DNA of 64,000 nucleotides from Datnioides undecimradiatus (taxonomy: Eukaryota > Chordata > Actinopteri > Lobotiformes > Datnioididae), in assembly GCA_008933995.1 (NCBI GenBank), contig WARS01002812.1, positions 806,001-870,000 of the forward strand, in the 5' to 3' direction. The notes beneath the pieces were generated by a model that worked only from the letters and a program-made list of their open reading frames with translations, made no database searches and was not told where the DNA came from. A program made the position numbers and the translations under genes. Position 1 is the stretch's first letter, and each line of letters starts with the position of its first letter. Positions 12,301 through 23,800 of the stretch are shown piece by piece.

Positions 12301-14750
12301 ACACAAACTTGACTTATATTCAAGTTGGATATGAAATATATGCTTCTAAGTCCAAGTGTTAGTGTCTCAAACTGCACGTGACGTGTTTATGCATCAGTCA
12401 CGACGAGGGGCGATTGCATTCTTCTGAAAAGACAGCCGGAAACGGTGATGTGTCCATCACTCCATAAGACAGACTTGTCGGCTTCAGCGGAGTAACGTGG
12501 GCCCGTATACTTTATGTTTAAGGCTCCCACACTCATATTCTTCAAAATGGGAACTTCTCACTCTCGTCGGGCGCCGGCGTTTTTTTCAATTCATTCATTA
12601 TTTCTTCCGACGGCGGGGAAATGTGCAGTGTTCGTAACAGCGCGGGGCATAAAACTGCCTACCAGTGATATAGGCTCCATACCGCATGCCTGAAATATTG
12701 AACCTCGAAGGTAATATTGCAATTGCGCCTCTCAGAATTACACCATCAAATGAAATGCCGGCCAGATCTTGTGCAATATGTAAAAGCAAACGACACAAAC
12801 AGAGGATTTGATGTATCCAAGACGCGCGATCTGTCACAGCTTTATATAAAGACGCCCGAGGCGATGAATCTATGAGGGGAAAAATCATTAAAAGGACTGT
12901 AATGAAGCAGCCTCAGCTGGCCCACGCTCCGGACCGGGGCTCATATCAGCGTTGGCTCATGCAGTTTGACCTATAAACTGTGCGGGTGTGTATACGACAC
13001 ATGCACACACGCGGAGGTAAAGCTGTTGATCTGTAATAGAGATGTCTGTGTCAAGTTTTCAAAGGCATTAGCACAGGGCTGGGACGGCGGAGGTGACACC
13101 GGGTTAAATGGCCATTAACCTTCCATGTCTGCAGCCTTCACACGGGGGATATTGATCAAAGGCGCCGTGTGCTTTCCCTCCGGAGGAAGTGCAGCCTTTG
13201 AAGGGCGTCGAGCACCTTCCACCGATCTGCTCCGAGCTCCGCTGCCGAGGAGTTAATGCCTGTGTCTGTTGTCCGGTCGCAGGTTGAAAAGCGGGGTCGG
13301 TGCACGGCGCAGGGGACAGAGCAGCATCGCCGTCTGTCTCCCGCTCCCCGGAGATGTAGTGCGGCCCCTCTTTTGTTATCACACACACACAGACACACTC
13401 TCATTGCAGCACGGTTATACAGCTATGCATTTCATCTCCTGTTGTTTGATCTCTAAGGCTCTGCTCCGTGCTGCGCTCTGTCCTTCTATACATTCCCTGT
13501 CTTGCTTGAAATAAAAACACCAATCATGTTTCTACTCTGGTTTTCTCCTTCTCGCTGCGTCGGAGACATGCCTCCAGATTCGGCGTGGCGTGACCACACA
13601 AGCGCGCCCCCTCAGTGACACTCGTAACTCCTCTAAGATGTTTACGCGTTTCAGATGCTACAGTACAAACACCGCAGAGTGTTTGCTTGTTTGTGTGAGG
13701 GAGTCAAGTGGCCGGCTGTGCCCATGCAGAACCTGTTTTCATCTGTTCCCGCGCTTCCTCAAGCTCCGCGGCCCCCCTCCTCGCACCAGAACCGTCGGGT
13801 CTCGTCGAGGCACCGGCAGCAGACTGTTTGGACAAGATCCACCGAATAACACAGTTTGAAAAAAACAGACAAGAGCTGGTCAGACTGCCAGATGCCGAAG
13901 ATTATTTGTTCTTTGCACAACCTCTTTCACCGCTTAAACCAATCAGTGCTGGACCCCAGCTGGTTCTGATATCCCCCCCCCAACACAGACTGCCAGAGGT
14001 TTTGCTTTATTGTGTTTTCGTCTGGTTGCTCGACTTCAAGATTTCAGAGAAAGGAGGCTAGCTGGAGTTAGCATTTCACTGCTTAAAGATGGACGAGCCA
14101 CCGATTTACAGGGAGGACCAGATGGAAGGGGATCTGGGACTCTATTATTACCAGCGCACCCCAAAATAAATCCAACATTAACACACTTAAACAGCCAAAA
14201 AGTGGATTTTGTGGCTAAATAAAGCACCGAGTTTGGCTTTGATTGCTGCAGAGTGCACTGTGACGGCTGCACACTTTCACCTAAATAACCATGCAACTCT
14301 TGCACGTTTAATGCATCTTCCTAATGACTGACATTAAACGCAAGCCCCTCGTTTCACGCATGCAGCGCAATGCTCAGTGTTTCAGGTAACGTGCCTTGCA
14401 GGTCACGCACACTGGTGAAGTCCATGCAGGGATTGACTTCCTGCATTTGCTCGCTTTAATCAGCTTTAATCAACTTTCAGTCCACTAAAGATTGATGCTG
14501 GTGCCGTGAAAACGCTCAGCCGAGGCTGTAACGGCCTCCGTTTGGCAAGGGGCGGCGGTAGTTGAAGAATCTCAATCTGCACGGAGTTTTTGTTTTGCAG
14601 CCCCGCTTTCGACAGTCTTTGAGAACGTGCCAAAGTGTTTTTCTGCCCACGTTGGACTCCTACTCCGATTCTCTGACCAAGTACTGGTGAGTGCAGTGGC
14701 ACAATGAAATCCGCTCTGAAAGGCTCCCTCCAAAAAAGCACTACCCTCAC

Positions 14751-14805
<55 letters not shown>

Positions 14806-17800
14806 AGCATTCAAAATCATCTCTTTCACCGGCAAAACAGCGGAGATCACATCCTTTATTTCCACTCCTACACATCTTTCAATCTCATACTCTCTCCTTT
14901 CGAAACTTGTACTCCCCGCTCGAAGATTTTCATTAAAACTTGTAATAACACCGACTGCAGCTTCTCTGTCTGATATGAAAGCAGAAGTGCGAATATTCAG
15001 ACAGCAGCTACACAGGCATATATATATATATATCTATATATAAAAAGAAAAAGTGTGAGTGGAAAAAGGACATCCTCCGCTCCATCGACTCCACAACCTT
15101 CCGGTGCATAACCATCCAAACACATCCCCTATCACAGTGCTATCTATCCCCCAGCCCACTCTGCAACCCCCCAGGGAGGCCAACGGGGGAGACGTGGCAC
15201 TACTTCAAGAGCAATTTCACTTCCACAAAAGCAGCAGCAGCCGCCGCCGCCGCAGTGGGAAAGGGAGCACATTGGATCTTGTTTATAAATAAAGTCATCC
15301 ATAAATGATGGGGATCTGTCGAGTGTGCGCGAGCGAGGTGCAGCGTGGGGGGGCCGGGTCGGAGGATGGAGGTGAAAGACGGCCTCTCTCCCCGTATCCT
15401 CTTACACTCGGATGGGTTGCAGACGGATGCTGAGAGGGTTTTTGCTCCCGCGGAGGTGGGAGGGGGGCCGGAGGGACTGTGCGCTTGCTTTGGGAGCAGC
15501 AGAACCAGTCACTGTGGCTGTTTGAAGTGGACTGATCAAAGCTGGCGCTGCATCGGGTTCTGTTGCACTCAGTGGAGGGAGTGGACTGGGAGAAAACACA
15601 CAGAGCTACAGATCCCTGGGTGGGTTTCCTGTCTGACTGGATGACTGAGGCATTCACCGCTGCTGCTGCCGAATGGGAACAAAAGCCTGGTTCACTGCCA
15701 GGGTGCATTAGTTTGTGTGTCTCTTCTCTTGTTAAACTCCATTTTCTAAAGCCGTGAACAGTGCTGGGGTAATATACTGTGCTACTGTAATCACATTACT
15801 AATGGCTCAAGCATGTAGATCTTTAAAAGTAGTAAAAGTAGAAATACGATGCAATTTTACTCTGATGCAAATAAAAACCCGCTTTTAAATCTTATTCAAG
15901 CAAACAAACATCAGTATTAGCATCAAAACATACTTAAATTATGCACAAAGTAAAACCTGCGAAGTAATAGTGCCTCTATTCGGTAAAAGTAGCAAATTAT
16001 AAGGTTTAAATGATTTTTCTTACAAAGTAAAAATCCTGCAAAATATATATCAATGTAAAAGTGAACATAGTGATCATGTGGTAATATACATGTATATTCA
16101 TGACAATATATATAATAATATATTTGTTATTTAATTCATATTTGTTGATAATCTGAATCTCCAAAGCAACAGGTGCATTGACAGAAATAAGCGTGGTTTC
16201 ACGCTACTGTTGTTATTCATCCGAGGAGGTTTGGTTTAGTTTTGATATCAACTGCAGAGCTGCAAGTTGTTTCTGTTTAATCCAAATCATGTTGTGACAC
16301 GTCGAATTAAAACGGACGATCAAGCAAATTCAAACACGCGACCATACTAAACGACAAAACCGTGTGTTTTCGCATTAGAACAAAGGAGAGGGCGTTTGCT
16401 TCGCTATATGAGCACATCGGGGAAGATGATTGTGTGCACCTGTGCAGGAGCGTCTTCAATAAGCAACATAAATGAAGCACAAACGCAGAGAGGATCAATT
16501 AGAGCGTGCTCGTCTCTCTAAATGTATGTGCAGAACAAAAGCACAGGGGAAGACCTCGGCGAATATTAGCTGTGTGCAGATCAGAGCCGTCAAAGCACTT
16601 GACAAGAAAATAAGCCAGGGTCAAAATAACAGTGATTTAGCGTTTATTCTATTTTTCATAAAGCATGCACTTCAGCGAGGACGCTCCCAGTTCATCCGGT
16701 CGAGCCCACGCGCCCTTGACCCAACTCCATTTAGGATCAGTAACTTCCTGATCCTTCGCGTCGCAACAGAGATGGTGTTACTTCAGGTCAGTGAAGACAG
16801 AGGTCGCGCCATTAAAGCACGCCCCCGCCGCCTCGCCGTGTGGAGCCCAGCGTTTAGCATGTAACCACCACGGCTTGTGTGTCTGCATCTCACACGACCA
16901 CAGTGGGTCAGGTCCCAAGGTGCCACCGACAAACCTTGCTCTCAACAAACAGCCTGGGGTGGGTGGGGGGTGGAAAAGCACAGATGTACCCTTCTCCCTT
17001 CTGTCCCCTTTCCCACTTTTCAATCTAATGAACACTTGCTGCTCTTATAACACGCTCTAAGGGCAGCACCCCCCCCCGTGCTTTTACTCCCCGCCGCCCC
17101 TCACCCCACCCCACCCCACCCCACCCCAGTCTGTTTGCCTATTGGTCGAAGCAGCTGCTCTGCTCTCCAGCCTTATTGTGCCCTCGTCTCCCAGCCCAGC
17201 GCCTCTCGTCAGCCCCCATTACGCCTCTGGTCAGCTGGGAGACAATAGGAGAGGTCAGGGGTCAGAGCTGTTGGAATTCCATCACACACACACACACACA
17301 CACACACGTAATGCAAGCAACATGCATCCATGTGTCAGTTGCATCCATTTCTTTCTCACTTTGCCCACCAGTCGGTTAAATTAGTGGCTGTAAATAAAAG
17401 TTTTCATCGCAACAAAAGCTTCCCTCAGCTGAGCCGAGCTTCACAGGAAGTTTCAGCGCTTCGTTTACCCGTTGGGCTGCAACTCAAAGGTTCTGGTTCA
17501 CGCTCACCGCTCTCACAACGCTGTTTTCAGCCACAGCAGGCAGCGGTTTTCACAGAAAAAGCTCGAAAAACAAAAAAAGAAAAATGCTGTGTACGACCTG
17601 CACAGCAGACACACACAGTTAGCACGTAGCTGGTGAACATACCGGAGCGTTTAGCAGCTAAGAAGCCTTAAACACGCCTCAGGATGTGGTAGAAACCAAA
17701 ATAAAAGTTGCATTTTGAAGCAAATTCAAAAGTTTTTATTGTTAATTTACAACAAAAAACAGTAAACCCTCCTGTCCATATAGAGAAGCTGATTCGAGCT

Positions 17801-20800
17801 CATCTGACGCAACTCTAACGCTAACTTCATGCTAACATGCTAAGCCTCCTGCAGAATGAATGAGATATCCGTGTGTTTCATATCATCTTTTCCAAAAATC
17901 ATCAAGCAATATCCGGGAAATGACCCAGATAATATTCATTTGTGGTGACACTGTCATTTTTGTGCACTCCTGCCACTAATTACAATTTATTGTCGCATCT
18001 GCCCGTTTCGCGCCCGCCAACAAAACAGTTTTACGTCTTCATTTTATCCTTTTATTTGATGTCAGTCATTGTAATAGCTCCGTCCTGCTCTGGCGTGGCG
18101 GAGCTTAAGACAGGGCTTGTAATCAGAGTCAGCGTGCGCTCATCAAACTGCTTTTTCTTTTTTTTTCCCTTCTTTACAACGCACCAAAAGACTCCTTTTA
18201 ATTCTTCCCACTTAATGTTCGCTCCCTAATAACTTATCACTCTGATTATTCCATCGGCACATTAGCGAAGTAAAGGACACACACAGCCTATCAGCAGCGC
18301 GCAGCGCCGTTCGGCAGCCGACGTGCTATTTAAGCAGATTATACACTTTTTTTGCGTGGTGCTGGGCTTTAAGCTGACAGTGCATGTGGGGCTGAGGCGT
18401 GGGGAAGGAATGCGTGGTGGCTTCCGGCTCATTGCTGTATCCATGGTCACATTTACAGGCTCCTCCGACTTGAGATAAGAGATAAGACGGAGGCTGGGAG
18501 GCTGGATCCTCCGAGGGGGGGCCTCCAAGAAGCGCTTGTTTTATTGTTTACGGACGGGTGGTGGGTACGTGGGATGCCCAGGACGTTTTGTATGCATGCG
18601 GCTTCATGCTTGTGTGGTGAAGGTGGCATCCTGCACTTTTGTGTGTGAGTTCGAGTGTGTGTGTGTGTGTGTGTGTGTGTGTTTCACCGTGTCACAGAGG
18701 AGAGCAGATATTCTCTGCGGTAATTACAGCCTGTGTGTTCCTGTCAGTGTGGCTGGCTTGGCTTTCATGCAGCACTTCTGCCCACCCCCTGCTTAACACG
18801 GCCCCTGACTGCCGGTGACCTCAACGCGGCGCTTCAGCAGCCGCCTTGACTAATGGGCTATCAGGGATGGAGAACATCAGTGAAGGAAGCGCGAGAGAGG
18901 AGAGGATAAATAAAGAGCAGAGAGAGAGAGAGACTGACAATCCACCTCCAGAGAAGTTGCATTCTGCTCTCCTGCACTGTAACATTTCTTCTGTCCTACT
19001 TGCCTTTGTTTCTCCATCCTCTCTTGCAGCTACTGTAACATATGGGCAGCCATCTTCCTCTCCAGCTCGTTGACCCTTTGTGCATTAGTCTAAGAATATG
19101 ACTCACGGAGTGCTGAGCTGCAGGGATGGAGCGCAGCTGCTCGCCCGCTCAGGAACCAAGACGTCCAGCCCAGCAGCCAGGACCGCCGGCCGCCCTCCAG
19201 AGTTTCCATAATGTCACACGAACCCGCTCAGAGAGTCAGGGTGCAACCGAGTGCAGCGCCGTGCATGAGACCATTCGCAGAGAGGGAAACAGGACGACGG
19301 GAATGACCGGAACGCAGACGGGATTTGTTCTTGTAATGGCGGCGTAATTATAGTTATTTACAATGCGAGGTATGCATGCATCTGCGTTTCTGTTGATGGC
19401 ATTTTAGCCGCATTTATGTGTGATTACTGGGCAGTTGTGTTTCATGAGCTGTTTAACACATTTCTGTTATTGTTTAATTTAAACCCCCGCACATTTAACA
19501 CTCTCAGTCGCTTCGCGGCAGCCATTTGTGGCATCAAACGGGTCCAGGCATTTGCTATTTTGTCCCGTTTTAAGTTGAAATGTATGTATTTGCATGCATT
19601 TACGAGTGAATTCAAATAATTACGATCAAACGGAGGCTCGCCGTTAAAGTGATTAGTTCCAAAGTCACTAAAAAAAAAAACCTCTACAAGATGTGAGGCA
19701 GAGCAGAGCATCACGCTGCACGTGCACTCCACCGCACGCAGCGCTTACCATTTGATTTCTAATATGTAAAACGTCTTTGTGGGCTACAACCATTAACTGT
19801 AATCCCTGGGATTATCAGGTTCAGCCTGCCGGAGAGTCTGCAGGCTCATCCCAAACTTGACACCTGGGGGATGGGAGTCAAGGAGGAGCCGGAATATATT
19901 CCTCTGTCAACTTTATAAACCCCGGAGGACAGAGCGGCACCCCCTCTGTCCGAAAATACCTCCGCAAGCATTTCAGCAAGTGTCTGTGGAGGCGGGAGAT
20001 GCGGCACTTGCAAAAATCCGGTCAGTAACGAGCCTAACGACGTGATCACAAACTGTGCTCGGCCGCTCTTGCGCCACCAGCCTTAATTAAACTTGTGCAG
20101 ACGGTTCACAAACAAACGTCGCACCTCTACGTGTCCGCTCACGCGCCGTGAGTCAGCGTCTGCAGCCGGGCCGGCGGCTCGGAGAGGCCGCGCTGAGGCA
20201 CGTGCTTTCAGCTAAATGTCAACCCGACGATGCCGCGAGAGGAAGAGCCAAAGAATAAGTGACGTCATCCTCGGGTTAACAACGCAAACTGGCAACCAAC
20301 CGATGATCTTTTGGTACTGAAGCTAATACGTGCTATAATATTACCAATTTTACTTAAGAAACAATGCCACAGGTGACAGCAGGTAATGGTGGGGCGATAA
20401 CAGCTGTGATAACAAGCTCTTTAATGAACTAGCACATAAATATGAAGCTATTCATATTGTTTGAACCACTTGTCGAGCAAATTTAATGAAGATCAGTTCC
20501 TGCTGCTACACACTGACGCCGCACGTCGTCTCCGACACGCCGCCATTGTGAACATTTTACCGTTCTGACTTAGCGATACATCCAAAGAGACATTACGTTG
20601 TGACAGACGCCGTGTTTGTCTAATCACGGCGACACAAACTGCTATTTTAAGTTACAGTATTTCACTAAGCTTGCACTAGCTTCTGTTTACTCATTACCCG
20701 AAACTGTCTTGCAGGCCCCCCCCCCACCGTGCAGGGGAGTGCCTTCCAGCCTGTTATGCATCATCAAAACAGGTTTCGTTTAGGCAGTTATAGCCCTGGG

Positions 20801-23800
20801 CTGGTTAGGCAAAGAGCAGGAGCGACTTTCAGGGCTTAGGCTCGTTGCATGCATCCGGACGTGTGAACAACAGTTGAAAGGATGTCGTCATCCTCCCTTC
20901 AGGATGCTGCCAAAAATAAACAAAAAAGGTATATTTACAGTCTGCGGTTACATACGCGAGCTGCCTTCCCATCGCTCTGCAGCCACCTGGACAGCATCTC
21001 ATTCTCAAGTTGTTCAGAGAAAAGAGAAGAAACACGAGAATCTTGGTTTTTTTAATCATTTAACACTGACTCTGATATTACAGTAGTGATTCAGCGAAGG
21101 CCAAACAGACCAAGTTGAACAGCCAGGAGCAGATAATGTTATCTCCTGTGATGAGCAGCGCGCTCGCTGCTCAGGTCCGACTTTCTGAGCCTCCTCTGGC
21201 TCCAGTGAGCTGTAGGTTTGAGGTCGAATGGAGGCAGTTGTGGAGGGGGCGGGGGGGTTGTTGATTTTATTTCTGCTCTGCGTTGTGGTTGTAGTTCACT
21301 CATTCTCTATTAAAGATTAATCAAGCGGAAAGTGTTGGGGAGCCGAGAGCCAAGTGAACGCGGCGTGTTTTTACAGGCCTCTGGACGCCCTACTGGTCCA
21401 GCGCGCCGAGAATGTGCAGTTTAAAGAGCATAAAGACACCAGGAATGTTGGAAAGTCGGTACGAGGGGAGGGGGAGGCAGCCACACGGAGAGTCTGAGCG
21501 CACGCCGGCGCTGGGAGCGGCGTTACGGACTCGCAGCGTCTCGTCTTTAAAGTCAAACACAAATGACACCTCTGACTGTGAAAACCCAAGACGGCTTTGT
21601 CACGAGAAACGAGTCATTAAAAAAAGCATGAAACGCCACTTTAACGGGAAGTCTCAGGGAGGAAAATGGCCCTGATGCATCGTGTGTCGTGGCCGCGTTG
21701 TTTAAGCATCTCTCAGAGTTATAATCTGTGACATTTTCAGATAAATACGCGTTTCTCTGCTCGCCGCGCCGCACAATGGTGCCTCAGACTGCAGCCGGTT
21801 CATGAAAGCTTTCATGTTTGTTGTTGTTGTGAACGCTCGGTGTCAGGCAGGTCTATTGCAGGAAAAATCCTCCACTGCACAGCAAGTGATGCGTTTCATG
21901 TTCCCAGCAGCAGCAGCAGCAGCACTTTGTTTGGAAGTAAATAGAGAAAGAATTGGGTGGTCACGATGGGCAGAAACCCAAATTCATCCGTGGAGCTTCT
22001 CAGGATAAGAGTGAGGGACGTGTGGTTTGAATGGAAAGTGATTCTGGGAAGCACCGTGGAGGGGGGGGGGGGTAAAGAAAACACCACAGCATGAACGATT
22101 AGCAGCAAAGATGTCAGCAAAAGACGAAAGAAAAACAAGATTCTTGCGGATCGCCACTTGAAAGCGCACTCCGGCATGACTGAGCAGAATCTGAGAGTTA
22201 CAGTGTGCATGTGAGAATCAGGTCAGGCATTAAGCAGAGAAGGGAAACAGAAAGAGACGTGAGTGCACTGCTGTAGGAGGTTTGGGGAAACCCGGCCTGT
22301 CGTGACTCGGACTTGTAGGAAACAGCACGCACACCTCTGAGTGGGGTATCACTCCAAAAGGCCAGAAGCTAGAGAGAAACTTTCCCAGGCAACCTTACCA
22401 TATTGGGAAGAGGGGAAGAGGGCACTAATGCCTCGGGCTCTCCACCAACAAGTCCCATGAGCTCCGACAGTGATCGCTAATGACCCTCAGACAAGTTATC
22501 ACCAGCCCACATTGACATTTTGACTATTTAACAGCTCGGGTTGCTTTAAAAGTCAATTGAGACACACGTGCATGCATCGGTGAAACGCCGTCTATCACTT
22601 GCGTAGCATAAATACACACATGCACGGATGCATTTGGTTTTTCCTCATCGGGATTCCATTCAATCACTTTCTAATTGATTTAATCCCCCAGATGGTCCGG
22701 AGGATGAATGCGGGGCAGGGAAAAGTCGCCCTGTGTTTCCCAGAAGCCGCCAGACCTCCCTGTTTTCGTTTTAATGCGTCTTAAAACACCCATTTGCTCA
22801 GAGCCGCGGCACAAGCACATGCACAGACACAAGTTTACAGATTTACACCCAGTAATGACCTCAATTAGATGAACACCTCACCCTTGTTCTCGCTCGTCCT
22901 GCGAGGACCAGACCTCGTGAAGAAGGACCAGAATTAATGCGTCCAAACTAATCAATGTTCGACTTCTGTGCGGTAATAACAAAGGCCGGGAGCGTTTTTA
23001 ATGGCAGTACACATCTAACCATGCCGGAGAAATGTGAACCGGGTGAGACGCCGCGAGACGGCTGTTTAAACAGCCTCGCCTCGGATCGCGATCAATAACG
23101 CTTTGTGAGCAGAGCCAGACCGCAGCGGGAAGACTTCACCAGCAATTAAAAAGGAGACAATACTTTGTGAAGAGGCTGAAAGCGTGGTTGTCAAAAGAAA
23201 CAACAGCCAGCAGCAGCTGTATGTTTGAGGGAGGTAGGGGTTGTGGCTTTGAGAGAGCAAGCGGAGAATTGAGTGATGCAAATGTCAGGTGGAGGTGAAA
23301 CTGTCCGGCGTGCTGGAGTCTGCAGACGATAGAGAGTGGCACAGCACAATGGGTTTGCACCTTTTTTTCCCCCAGAATAGCAGGTGCTGGAAGCTCTGTG
23401 ATGTACTTGAGCTGATGTTTTGTAGGTTGGACCTAGTTTTGTTGGGGCACAAAGAGGAAATCTCAGCTGGCACAAAAGAACCACGACGGGTTCCCGCGAT
23501 TTCGGACTTTCCAGCTCTCGGTTTAGCCAAAGGTCAGCGCTGTCAGGGCGGTCCGCGGGTGGCCCACAGAGCGAATACAGTTTAGCAAAGTTGAACTCCA
23601 TCCAGAACACGTCACGCGGTTCCTTCGCTTGTGCCGGGAAAAAAAAAATCGCAGCGCTTCAATAGAAACAGTAGTGATTTCAGCTGCAGACGATAGCGTG
23701 ACCATGCCGAAGAGTCCCTGACATGACGCTGCTGGTTCGCGTGAGAGAGATTTTTAAACAAGCTAGAAAAGGTGGGAGCTGGAGGAGGACGGGGGAGACG